A stretch of DNA of 64,000 nt. It comes from Leptospira bourretii. GTDB lineage: Bacteria > Spirochaetota > Leptospiria > Leptospirales > Leptospiraceae. The notes beneath the pieces are model-generated. The model was given only the letters and a program-made list of their open reading frames with translations, searched no databases and was not told the origin of the DNA. Below are positions 45,595 through 54,088 of this stretch, in pieces. The stretch covers positions 124,001 through 188,000 of the forward strand of contig NZ_RQFW01000012.1 in the NCBI RefSeq assembly GCF_004770145.1, written 5' to 3'. The number at the start of each line of letters is the position of its first letter. Within the stretch, counting starts at the first letter, position 1. The translations under genes and the position numbers were made by a program.

Positions 45595-46170
45595 GTGGGC
45601 AAAAAAGGTTTAGAAACCAAACAGAAAATGATCGAGGTCATGTCCGGGCTTTTGGAAGAAACTGGGTATGAAGCAACGGGACTTACGGAACTTGGGAAGG
45701 AAACGGGGACACCCAAAGGTTCTCTCTACTTTCATTTCCCAGGTGGAAAAGATGAACTCACAAACCTAGCCCTGCTACATTCTGGAAACCAATTGAATTT
45801 GTTTTTCCAATCAGTTCTTAACAATTCAGATTCTCCAAGCCAAGCCATTAAACAGGTGTTTCATGCTTTGGAAACTCGTATTGTTTCTAGCAATTATAAA
45901 AAAGGCTGTCCCATTGCCACAACAGCAATGGAAACTTCCGGCTCCGTTCCGATAGTTTCAAATGTCTGTGCAGAAGTATATTCTCTCTGGTTAAAAACAT
46001 TCGAGAATTATTTAATCGAAGAAGGTTATACAAGTCGATTGGCAAAAAATCTTTCCCTTTCTCTGCTTTCGTTATGGGAAGGCGCATTATTACTCGCAAA
46101 ACTACAAAAATCACCAGAGCCGTTGCGAGTGGCAGCAAAAACTGCTGAATTACTTTTCAAACAAAACTAA
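45595..46170 (+). CDS. TetR/AcrR family transcriptional regulator
   Basis: About 191 residues from a GTG at 45595. The HTH is TGLTELGKETGTPKGSLYFHFPGGKDEL, followed by the ligand domain with GCPIATTAME and LSLLSLWEGALLLAKL, typical of the YxaF/LmrA-type subgroup of TetR regulators. The frame is open to a TTG at 45535, but a -10-like TATTAT at 45570-45575 and the GACCGGTC palindrome (45562-45569) lie in that extension, favouring a later start; ATG 45628 is also possible but would shorten helix 1. Ligand unknown. The next gene is a metallo-beta-lactamase-fold enzyme 21 bp downstream, which it may control together with itself. Confidence 0.82.
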   Translation: MGKKGLETKQKMIEVMSGLLEETGYEATGLTELGKETGTPKGSLYFHFPGGKDELTNLALLHSGNQLNLFFQSVLNNSDSPSQAIKQVFHALETRIVSSNYKKGCPIATTAMETSGSVPIVSNVCAEVYSLWLKTFENYLIEEGYTSRLAKNLSLSLLSLWEGALLLAKLQKSPEPLRVAAKTAELLFKQN

Positions 46171-46191
46171 TTTTATTTAAGGCAATCAAAA

Positions 46192-47160
46192 ATGAAACTT
46201 ATATCCAAAACCAAAGTATTGTTAACGCTAAGTTTAGTCTCCGTAAGTATATTTTTTTTATACTTTCTTGGATATCCAAAAGAAACGATTCCATCTTACT
46301 CTCCAGAGGAGAATACAAATACTGCTAACATTCCAAAACCAAATGGAAAATCAAATTTGGTATTTTCCATCCTCAAAACGGGAGAAGCTAAAACGTTAGA
46401 AGGATTTGTGATTGAAGGTGGATCCGTATTCAAAACTGTCACGGTCGCCCACTCTGCTTTTTACATCCAACATCCCAAAGGGAATTTTTTGTTTGATACC
46501 GGACTCGGAACAAAAGTCAAAGAACAGTTCCAAGTATTTCCGTTATATCTAAAACTTTTAATGGATTACAAACCATTCCAAACAGCAAACGAACAATTGG
46601 AATCTAATGGAATTGCTCCCACATCCATTCAGGATGTATTTTTTTCTCATCTCCATTGGGACCATGCGAGTGGTTTAAAAGATTTTCCTTTGGCGAATAT
46701 ACATAGCTTACCTGATGAATTGAATCACCCTAAGATAGAATTAGGATATATCCCTTCTCAATTTGATGGAGATTCAATCAAATGGAATCATTTAAAGTTC
46801 TCTAATAAACCTTACGCATCTTATGCGAAAAGCATCGACTGGTATGGAGATGGAACGGTTGTTTTTGTTCCCATGAAAGGACATAGTGAAGGTTCTGTAG
46901 GTCTATTTTTGCATACTGCCAATGGAGAAGTTTTCTTTCTTACTGGTGATATTGTTTGGCGAAAGGAAGGTTTTACAGAATCAAAACACAAACCAAGAGG
47001 GGCTAGATGGATTGTGGATTTTGATACAGCCAGTCTCGGAGAAGAAATCGCAAGAGTTCATCATTTAATCCAAAACAATCCAAAACTACAAATCATCCCA
47101 GCACATGATCATGATGTACAATCTGCACTTGGATTTTATCCAGCAGTTGTGGGAAAATAA
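46192..47160 (+). CDS. Exported metallo-beta-lactamase-fold hydrolase
   Basis: 322 residues. One hydrophobic N-terminal segment (about 8-26) suggests a signal anchor. The MBL motif SHLHWDHASG (HxHxDH) is near residue 150, with downstream ligands in GHSEGSVGLF (near 225), an Asp in LTGDIVW and a His in PAHDHDV. The motif spacing and the VTVAHSAFYIQHPKGNFLFDTG opening resemble quorum-quenching lactonase-like members, but this fold covers many hydrolases and the substrate cannot be read. It is probably co-transcribed with the TetR regulator. Confidence 0.82.
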   Translation: MKLISKTKVLLTLSLVSVSIFFLYFLGYPKETIPSYSPEENTNTANIPKPNGKSNLVFSILKTGEAKTLEGFVIEGGSVFKTVTVAHSAFYIQHPKGNFLFDTGLGTKVKEQFQVFPLYLKLLMDYKPFQTANEQLESNGIAPTSIQDVFFSHLHWDHASGLKDFPLANIHSLPDELNHPKIELGYIPSQFDGDSIKWNHLKFSNKPYASYAKSIDWYGDGTVVFVPMKGHSEGSVGLFLHTANGEVFFLTGDIVWRKEGFTESKHKPRGARWIVDFDTASLGEEIARVHHLIQNNPKLQIIPAHDHDVQSALGFYPAVVGK

Positions 47161-47227
47161 TTACTTTATCAATTGATAGACCGAATGAAATGAATCGAAA
47201 AACTCTAGAGAATTTGTATCACTGAAT

Positions 47228-47512
47228 ATGAAAATCCTACTTTTTGATTTTTTTCTTTGGTTTCTTTCCTTATCGAGTTTCCTTTTTTATTTCATAAAAA
47301 AAGTGAATCTTCTTCTTTTATACGGAATTGTTTTTTTAGTGTTACTTTCTCTTTTCCGATTTGGTTGGATTTTGTGTCTTTTAGTTTACAGAAGGAAAGA
47401 TAAAATTTCCTTCTATCTCTTTTCGATTCTTTCTTTAGTCATGAATGGAGCGAATCTAATCGTTTTATTTTTTTTATTTCTTTTGGTCTTAGGTTTTACT
47501 GGTTGTCACTAG
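47228..47512 (+). CDS. Small hydrophobic membrane protein
   Basis: 94 residues, almost wholly hydrophobic, with about three transmembrane segments (roughly 3-22, 27-50, 60-90) separated by short lysine/arginine clusters (IKKVN, YRRKDKIS). It starts at an ATG with no strong ribosome binding site, 67 bp after the metallo-beta-lactamase-fold gene. No family recognised. The composition and charged loops support a real membrane protein rather than a chance frame. Confidence 0.5.
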   Translation: MKILLFDFFLWFLSLSSFLFYFIKKVNLLLLYGIVFLVLLSLFRFGWILCLLVYRRKDKISFYLFSILSLVMNGANLIVLFFLFLLVLGFTGCH

Positions 47513-47594
47513 TCTGAGTCGATTCCCAATATAGTTTTTATAACTTTCATTTTTTCCGCAAACGACCAAATCAGATTCCTTCTGGATTCTCAAT

Positions 47595-48182
47595 TTATGA
47601 TTGTTTCTCTTGGAAAAGTAATGATTTGATTCCGGCTATCGACCGTTCCATCTGTTCGATTTCTTTCCGCAAACGATCCCGATTCTCTTGGATTTCTTCA
47701 TGATACAAATGAGCTTTCCCGAGCAGTTGGTGGTAGTCGAGAGAAAGTTGATGGAGGGCGGAGTCCCAAGTTTTCGGTTGGATCCGCCTTTTGTTCCAAT
47801 AGAGTTTTTCTCCAAAACGATACAATATTTGGAAGAGTCCAACCGCATGTACGGGAACAAGAATGTAGAGCGAAGCAAAGATTACCTTTCCATAGGAAAC
47901 TTCTTTTGAAAACAATCCCCAAAAATAGATCCAAAGTGCAGAAAGTAACAAAATTGCAATGGTAAGGTTGGCCTTTGGAGTTTTGGGAGAAACTGAATTG
48001 AAAATGGAAAGGAGGATGACAGAAAAGATCAGTAGAAGGAGAACTTCCCAAGGGACTAAAGTAAAAAACAAATCCCAAAACTTTTGAAAATTCTCCCAAC
48101 TGGTTTTGATCTGGTTGATGGTAGTTTGGATTTCAAGAATTTGGTTTTGGATTTTTTGAAAGAAGTCTGTGATCGCCGACAT
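47595..48182 (-). CDS. Membrane protein with coiled-coil C-terminus, unknown function
   Basis: 195 residues from the ATG at 48182. A helical N-terminus (IQNQILEIQTTINQIKTSWENF), then three hydrophobic segments (about 45-62, 75-95, 105-128), then a charged C-terminal coiled coil (about 150-190, EIQENRDRLRKEIEQMERS). The frame is open upstream to 48269 but that part would run into the divergent gene. Its ATG and the ATG of the divergent gene share the tetranucleotide CATG, so the two start codons overlap on opposite strands. No Shine-Dalgarno is seen for either. Confidence 0.6.
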   Translation of the reverse strand: MSAITDFFQKIQNQILEIQTTINQIKTSWENFQKFWDLFFTLVPWEVLLLLIFSVILLSIFNSVSPKTPKANLTIAILLLSALWIYFWGLFSKEVSYGKVIFASLYILVPVHAVGLFQILYRFGEKLYWNKRRIQPKTWDSALHQLSLDYHQLLGKAHLYHEEIQENRDRLRKEIEQMERSIAGIKSLLFQEKQS

Positions 48183-49236
48183 GTTGCAAATACTAACCAA
48201 AATCAAAAATCGTGCAAGTGGTTTCTTTACCAAATTCTTGGCACCCAAAACCTCTAGAAACTTACTCATACTCTATTCCCTCATAGCAATTCCCTTTTTC
48301 ATTTACCATGAATCTCATTTGCCTTGGCATTACATCTTTGTCCTTTGCCTAATTTCACTGATTGTCGGACTTTTTATTACTTACGGAAGTTTATACGTGA
48401 TTCAGCGATATTGGGCTGATACATTTCACCCCTTAATTGAGTTAGGTGTCGTTGTATTATTTATTTTTTCTCTTTGGTTTGCGGAGGTTTTGGTTTTTGA
48501 AGCCGGAACGGTATTTTTATTTTTATTAGTAGCTCTTGCTTTCCTCATTCGTGTGTTACGTCTCGAAGAATATGCACGACTATTGGTGGCAGCATGCCTC
48601 ATCGCAAGCAATGCACTCATCGCCTTCAAAGCTTTACAAGGTGCGGAAGTTTTATCAGCTTATCTTCTTTTTAAGAACAAATACCAAATTGAAGAAAAAG
48701 ATCTAAATGATTGGGTCGTCACAGACAACAATCAATATTGGAATGAAGAACTTCAGTTTGGATTCACTCTACCCCAAGGTTTTTATTTTTTTAAACCAGA
48801 AGACTTATCAATGGAAAATAAAACAGGAGCTGGGCAAATTGCGGGACTACTTGCTTTTAGTGACCAAGATGCGGAAAGATATCCTTTTGTAAGAATCTTT
48901 TATTTTCCTGACTACTTAGGTTTTCAAGAAAATCAAGCCATTGCCGAATTCTCTGAATTTCTCAAAATACAGGTGAGCAAAGGGGATATTGAAGACATTC
49001 AAGAAATCCAACAAAAAGAATTAGAACCTTCGATTGTCACTTCCAAGTTTTGGACTTTTTTTGATCTCTTAAGACCTCGTTATGCGAAAACAGGTTTCAT
49101 CCTAGTGGAAACATCCAATCATGATAAACTATTGTTTCACATCACAGAAAATTTAGAAAAAGGTGAAATTCACGAACAAGGCATTCGTGAATTTTTATCT
49201 TCAATGCGATTCGGAAATCGACTGCAAAGCAATTAA
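48181..49236 (+). CDS. Membrane protein of unknown function
   Basis: 351 residues from the ATG at 48181 (a GTG four codons earlier is possible). About four to five transmembrane segments lie in residues 28-150 (LLILYSLIAIPFFIYH, IFVLCLISLIVGLFITYG, VLFIFSLWFAEVLVF, VFLFLLVALAFLIRVL). The C-terminal 200 residues form a soluble domain (ELQFGFTLPQGFYFFKPEDLS, then WTFFDLLRPRYAKTGFILVETS) of no known family, possibly facing the periplasm. Its 3' end overlaps the convergent M23 peptidase gene by 36 bp. Confidence 0.7.
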   Translation: MLQILTKIKNRASGFFTKFLAPKTSRNLLILYSLIAIPFFIYHESHLPWHYIFVLCLISLIVGLFITYGSLYVIQRYWADTFHPLIELGVVVLFIFSLWFAEVLVFEAGTVFLFLLVALAFLIRVLRLEEYARLLVAACLIASNALIAFKALQGAEVLSAYLLFKNKYQIEEKDLNDWVVTDNNQYWNEELQFGFTLPQGFYFFKPEDLSMENKTGAGQIAGLLAFSDQDAERYPFVRIFYFPDYLGFQENQAIAEFSEFLKIQVSKGDIEDIQEIQQKELEPSIVTSKFWTFFDLLRPRYAKTGFILVETSNHDKLLFHITENLEKGEIHEQGIREFLSSMRFGNRLQSN

Positions 49237-50172
49237 AGAAAGTGGATCCACTAAGGTATCATTTACCTTAGCACCCAAGTGAAGATGAGGGCCCGTAGAC
49301 ATTCCTGTGGATCCAACAGTTCCAATTTCTTGTCCCTGCTTCACAACATCTCCCACCTTCACCTTAATTTCATCTTGGTGCATATAAAATGAGAATATTT
49401 TATTACCATGGTCAACGATTGTGAAATTTCCTTCATAATAAGTTTTTCTAGCAAGTACAACAATCCCATCTTGGATCGCAAAAATTGGAGTACCTGTTTT
49501 TCCACGAAAGTCTACACCACCATGAGGTCTGCCTTGTTTGTTATTATAATCTCGCCTAACATAAAATTTACTGGTAATAAATATTTTATCCAAAGGATTT
49601 TTGAAATTATTGATAAATTGTAATTGGCTTTGTTTGGCAAATGCTGCTTCTTTTGCTGTTTTACATTCTTGAATAAAATCTAAAGTTTCTTTCGGCAATT
49701 CTTTCGTAACAAATTTTTCATCCACTTTGATCTGCTGATTTTTTTTGATCACTTGGAATTTGGTGGGTTCTAAAATGATTTGGTATTGTTTTTGTCCACG
49801 TTTGACAAAAAATATTTTTGATACAATTTCCAAGGTCATTGCGCCGGCAGGGGTGTCGGGAGAGACCGGTAAAAAAGCAATCATACTCTTTTCTTTTTTG
49901 GTAAGGATCACATCCTTTCCCAACCAACTAACCTTATACGATTCGTTGATCCACTTTTTATCTTTAGGAGTCAAACGAAGGAAGATAACTTCTCCTCTTC
50001 CAAATCGTCTCGCTTCCATTAGCAGCGAAAAATTTTTTTCTTCTTTTTTTACAAAGTAATTGGTAGGAATTGCACGAGAGGCTGGTTTTTTTTTGACCTC
50101 GCGAGATTCGGCTGGAACAGCACGCACAAAAGATAAAATAAGAACTAATAAAGACAAAACACGTATCATCAC
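49201..50172 (-). CDS. M23 family peptidase (LytM/DUF type), exported
   Basis: 323 residues with a signal peptide (MMIRVLSLLVLILSFVRAVPAES). The C-terminal M23 domain (about 205-318) has RPHGGVDFRGKTGTPIFA with the first His and Asp ligands, and GMSTGPHLHLGAKVND with the HxH motif, so the zinc site is complete. The N-terminal 170 residues are a strand-rich domain without a named family. M23 enzymes cut peptidoglycan cross-links or activate amidases. The gene is 12 bp downstream of the GGDEF-EAL gene on the same strand. Confidence 0.9.
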   Translation of the reverse strand: MMIRVLSLLVLILSFVRAVPAESREVKKKPASRAIPTNYFVKKEEKNFSLLMEARRFGRGEVIFLRLTPKDKKWINESYKVSWLGKDVILTKKEKSMIAFLPVSPDTPAGAMTLEIVSKIFFVKRGQKQYQIILEPTKFQVIKKNQQIKVDEKFVTKELPKETLDFIQECKTAKEAAFAKQSQLQFINNFKNPLDKIFITSKFYVRRDYNNKQGRPHGGVDFRGKTGTPIFAIQDGIVVLARKTYYEGNFTIVDHGNKIFSFYMHQDEIKVKVGDVVKQGQEIGTVGSTGMSTGPHLHLGAKVNDTLVDPLSLIALQSISESH

Positions 50173-50184
50173 TTACAATTTCGG

Positions 50185-52641
50185 CTATTTTGTTTGAGCA
50201 GATTCGTTAAATTTTTTAACGAATTCCACAAATTCAAGAGCAGGCAGCGGTTTGCTATATAGATATCCTTGGATCATATGACAGCCTAAATCATGGAGTA
50301 AATCCCTTTGCGCATGATTTTCAACACCTTCCGCAATCACTTCCATCCCCAAGGAATGCGCCATATTGATAATTGCCTTACAGATGGCTCGGTCGTCTTC
50401 ATTGAGTTCCAAATCGATCACAAAAGACCTATCAATTTTTAAAACATCTGCATTGATTTTTTTAAGATAACTTAAAGAGCTATAACCAGTTCCAAAATCA
50501 TCAATTGAAACTTTAATCCCAAGTCCGGATAAATATTCAAATGCTTCTATACTTTTTTCAGGATTTTCCATGATAGAACTTTCTGTTAATTCTAACTCGA
50601 TTTCTTCTGGATTGATATCGTATTGTAGGATGGTTGATTGTACACGATGAGACCAATTAGCGCGCGCTAGTTGTTTTCCGCTAACATTAATACTAACCGG
50701 AAATGTTGGAAGATTTTCTTCTTTCCAGGCTTTTTTTAGTCGGCAAGCTTCTTCTAATACCCAATCTCCAATCCTTTCGATAATGCCTGAATCCTCCGCG
50801 ACAGGAATAAATTCTACTGGAGGAACCCATCCTCGCTCTGGATGTTTCCAACGAATGAGTGCCTCTGCCCCACAAACTTGATTTGTCATAGTAGAAATTT
50901 TCGGTTGGAAAAAAAGTAATAACTCTTCGTTTTGAATGGCCTTTCGCAAAGAATTTTCAATGTACAAACGTTTTTCAGAACGAAGGATGAGTTCGTTTGT
51001 GTAGAATTTATAATTGTTTCGGCCCAATTCTTTGGCTTTGTACATTGCCATATCAGAATTTTTTAAAAGTTCAGAAGAAGAAATTCCATCATTGGGAGAA
51101 AGTGCAATTCCCATACTGATCGTTGTAAATAAATCTCGACCCATAATATGAAATGGTTGGCTGAGAATATCTAAAATCTTTTGTGCAAATTCAGCGGCCG
51201 CACTTTTATTGGGAACATCAACCTTTAAAATGGCAAATTCATCTCCACCAAATCGTGCAACAGTATCAACTTCAGTCATAACTCGTTTGAGTCTTGCGCC
51301 GACCATTTGCAAAAGAATATCTCCTTTTGTATGACCCAAACTATCGTTGATAAACTTAAAATTGTCTATGTCGAAAAAATAGAAGGCCAGTAAAGTTTCT
51401 GTAGATTTATGATTTTTTAAAGCTTGGTTTGCATGATCAATGAATAATGTACGATTTGAAAGACCTGTAAGTGCGTCATAATAAGCTAAGTAAGTAATTC
51501 GTTCTTCGGATAATTTTCGTTCGGTGATATCAACACCAAAACTAATGATTCTTTTTTGATCCGTCTCTGTATCATCAATAGGGATGTATTTTCTTAAAAG
51601 ATATGTGACCTTATCGTTACTATCTTGAATGAGTTCTTCAAATTGAACAATTTCGTTTTCTTTAGTAGCAATTTCTAAATACTTTTTTCGTTTTTCATGA
51701 AAATCATTTGGTAAATCCAATCGTGCAGCCAGTTCTTCATCTGTTTTTTTGAAGATCCATTTGCGAATATCTTTGTTGGACAAAAATACGGGATTTGTAT
51801 ATTCATATTGAAAATTTGAATTCAACACAGCAATATCAGAATCAAGATTGTCTAGAATGAATTCATAAAATGCTTTTTGATTTTTGACTTGTTCTTGTGA
51901 ACGTTTTCGTTCCGTGATATCGCGAAACGTTGCCCAAATCGCCATTTTACCATTCACGGGAAACAATCGGAACGAAGATTCTGTAGGAATCAAATGCCCT
52001 GATTTTGTTTTTAAAGCAGTACTTTCTATCAAATTCCCTTGAAACTCTTCATCTTCATCCACCTCCACAGGAGGCATAAAGAAAGAAAATTCTTTCCCTA
52101 CGATTTCTTCCAAGGGATATTCCAAAACTACAACAGCTTGTTTGTTTGCATTGATGATCTGTTTCGTGCCTGGATCAATTTGCATTAGAATGTCCAATGA
52201 CTCTTCGAAAACATTCTGAAGGACAATTACCTTTTCTCTAATTTTGTCATAAGCAATTGATCGATTCATATCTTCTATCAATCGCTCCGCAAAATTTAGT
52301 ACTAAATCTAAGATACTCACTGTATACGATGGCTCGGATAAATGTAAAAACGTTGGATGTGCTGCTCTTGCTAATTCAGAAGGGGATAAAGGTGCAATGG
52401 AAAGTAAGATGTAAGGTGATTCGGGAAATTGTTCAAAAATAAATTTTTGTTTTTCTAAAACTGTTGCATCGTTCCAAAAAAGAAAAACAGCCGATTCTTG
52501 GATTGTACCTGGTTTGATATCTAAAATCGAATGAAAGCTATGTACATTGCAGGTTTCAATGTTTGTTATGTCGCGTAGTATGCGATTATAAAAATCATGA
52601 TCAAACTCTTCTATATAGATGGTAATTTGTTTGAGTGACAT
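50185..52641 (-). CDS. PAS-PAS-GGDEF-EAL cyclic di-GMP signalling protein
   Basis: 818 residues: an N-terminal region (1-125) of no firm family, then two PAS domains (about 130-255 and 262-385), GGDEF (about 390-555) with an intact VARFGGDEFA loop, and EAL (about 565-818) with CGAEALIRWKHPERGWVPP, ELTESSIMENPE, and SIDDFGTGYSS. The EAL metal-binding residues (E in EALIRW, D-D in SIDDFG) are present. It may therefore both make and degrade cyclic di-GMP, or one activity may dominate. No membrane segment is seen. It lies directly upstream of the M23 peptidase gene. Confidence 0.93.
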   Translation of the reverse strand: MSLKQITIYIEEFDHDFYNRILRDITNIETCNVHSFHSILDIKPGTIQESAVFLFWNDATVLEKQKFIFEQFPESPYILLSIAPLSPSELARAAHPTFLHLSEPSYTVSILDLVLNFAERLIEDMNRSIAYDKIREKVIVLQNVFEESLDILMQIDPGTKQIINANKQAVVVLEYPLEEIVGKEFSFFMPPVEVDEDEEFQGNLIESTALKTKSGHLIPTESSFRLFPVNGKMAIWATFRDITERKRSQEQVKNQKAFYEFILDNLDSDIAVLNSNFQYEYTNPVFLSNKDIRKWIFKKTDEELAARLDLPNDFHEKRKKYLEIATKENEIVQFEELIQDSNDKVTYLLRKYIPIDDTETDQKRIISFGVDITERKLSEERITYLAYYDALTGLSNRTLFIDHANQALKNHKSTETLLAFYFFDIDNFKFINDSLGHTKGDILLQMVGARLKRVMTEVDTVARFGGDEFAILKVDVPNKSAAAEFAQKILDILSQPFHIMGRDLFTTISMGIALSPNDGISSSELLKNSDMAMYKAKELGRNNYKFYTNELILRSEKRLYIENSLRKAIQNEELLLFFQPKISTMTNQVCGAEALIRWKHPERGWVPPVEFIPVAEDSGIIERIGDWVLEEACRLKKAWKEENLPTFPVSINVSGKQLARANWSHRVQSTILQYDINPEEIELELTESSIMENPEKSIEAFEYLSGLGIKVSIDDFGTGYSSLSYLKKINADVLKIDRSFVIDLELNEDDRAICKAIINMAHSLGMEVIAEGVENHAQRDLLHDLGCHMIQGYLYSKPLPALEFVEFVKKFNESAQTK

Positions 52642-52818
52642 GACCTTGGCATAGTAGACGAAAAATCGTTTTCCTTACAATTGATTTTTTTGAAGGTAGG
52701 TTTCTATCGTTTACTCTCATGCGAACGATTAGAATGAAAGTAAAAAGACCAGAATTCTTCCCTTTCCCGGACATCTGTCACCATTTTGTCAGAGTTCGAA
52801 AAAAAAGGGAAAACTATA

Positions 52819-52839
52819 AAATGAATTTGATTCTCATTT
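52819..52839. promoter_or_regulatory. Fur-box-like palindrome upstream of the heme operon
   Basis: AAATGA, nine bases, TCATTT; read on the minus strand, its core AATGAGAATCA closely resembles one half of the classical Fur consensus. It overlaps a TATAAA that could be a -10 element (52815-52820), which suits iron-dependent repression of the operon starting at 52877. Confidence 0.6.
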
Positions 52840-52876
52840 CCAGTACATAAGTTTGGATAAAAAAGACCGAGGTTCT

Positions 52877-53425
52877 ATGAAATCCTTTCAAAATAAGACA
52901 AAATTACTGATCGTTTTGAGTTTAGTAGCTGGATTTAGCTTCCAGTGTGAGAAGAAAGAAGAGGACAACTCTGACCTTCTTGCTTTAGCCGCTGTTGGTT
53001 CTCTATTTAGTTCAGCAGGTGACTGTAACGTTTCAGCACCTCCAAGATCAAGCATCAATACTTGGAGTAGCTCCATAACTGCAAACGGAACTGCCACTGT
53101 TAGTAAAATTGGCTCTGTACCGGTTGTTGGTCATCAAACAGCAGCTCTCAAAATCACTGCAAAAAACGGAACAAACGTCGCTATTAGTGGAAATACTTTT
53201 GTTATTGTATACCAAACTTCAGCTTGCCCACTTGCAAGTTCTACACGAACTGGTTTTACAACGACAAGTCTATCTGATACTACTGCTGAGTTTACTAACT
53301 CTTATACAGTTTCTGGATCTGGAAGTATAAATTTTACAGTAGCTAATGATTATTATATTTTCCTTTATGCAATTCCATCTCGTGGACAAGCCGCTAGCGT
53401 TACATATACTGTCACAGGGTTATAA
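52877..53425 (+). CDS. Lipoprotein of unknown function at the head of the heme operon
   Basis: 182 residues from the ATG at 52877, which has GAGG upstream; the frame runs eight codons further to a TTG at 52853. A signal peptide ends in FSFQC, a spirochaete lipobox, and the next residues are charged (EKKEEDNSD). The mature protein is rich in Ser/Thr/Ala and small strand-like segments (TAALKITAKNGTNVAISGNTFVIVYQ), giving a beta-sandwich look, with a cysteine pair (SAGDCN near 49 and TSACPL near 115). No family was recognised. It is seven bases upstream of the HmuY gene. Confidence 0.65.
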   Translation: MKSFQNKTKLLIVLSLVAGFSFQCEKKEEDNSDLLALAAVGSLFSSAGDCNVSAPPRSSINTWSSSITANGTATVSKIGSVPVVGHQTAALKITAKNGTNVAISGNTFVIVYQTSACPLASSTRTGFTTTSLSDTTAEFTNSYTVSGSGSINFTVANDYYIFLYAIPSRGQAASVTYTVTGL

Positions 53426-53431
53426 AGAAAT

Positions 53432-54088
53432 TTGAAGTTTTTTATCTTTGGGATTTTACTCCTATTGAGTTTCTGTGCAAGGCAGGAATCTGCCTTGTCA
53501 GATCAGGAACTTTTTGTAAACCAGTTGGTCACGAATTTGATCAATGCCGGGAATCCCAATGCCTTGGATAAAATTGTTTATACACGAGCCAATGGTGATG
53601 GAAGTTACACAACTAGGTTCAATGCGACAAATTTAGATTTTTACATTTATTTTCAATTCGAAGGGAGTAAACAAATTCCCTTTTCAGAAAAAGATTCACT
53701 TACTTGGGACATTGCATTTAACAGATACAAGGTGGCTACAAATTCAGGTGAAACTAACCGGTTTGGACTCGGGGGTGCTTGTAAAAGTAACACAACCGAT
53801 TTTGGAGTTGCGTCATCTACCTCTGCTTCTTCCCAAGGATGTAACTCATTCACAATCGATGCAGCCACCACCACTCAAGGCATTGGCGGAGCTGGTGCCG
53901 TTTACGTGGGGAACCCAACCGTTACTGAGTGGTATTTTTATACGATTGGATATTTGACCCCAAAACCGGATATCTATCTTATCCGTTCTGGAACGGGTCT
54001 TGTTACTTACGCCATTCATTTCGAAAATTATTATAGTGATGCAGGAACTTCTGGTTATCCGACCATCCGATGGAAAAAACTTCCCTAA
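53432..54088 (+). CDS. hmuY: HmuY-like heme-binding lipoprotein
   Basis: 218 residues from a TTG start. Signal peptide with LLLLSFC lipobox. The mature part has the HmuY family layout: an acidic start ([13 protein letters not shown]), then [19 protein letters not shown] strands, a [16 protein letters not shown] block close to the family pattern, a glycine-rich loop with a cysteine ([10 protein letters not shown]), and [14 protein letters not shown] near the C-terminus. HmuY-type proteins take up heme and hand it to a TonB-dependent receptor, encoded next (stop and start overlap as TAATG). Confidence 0.8.
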   Translation: MKFFIFGILLLLSFCARQESALSDQELFVNQLVTNLINAGNPNALDKIVYTRANGDGSYTTRFNATNLDFYIYFQFEGSKQIPFSEKDSLTWDIAFNRYKVATNSGETNRFGLGGACKSNTTDFGVASSTSASSQGCNSFTIDAATTTQGIGGAGAVYVGNPTVTEWYFYTIGYLTPKPDIYLIRSGTGLVTYAIHFENYYSDAGTSGYPTIRWKKLP

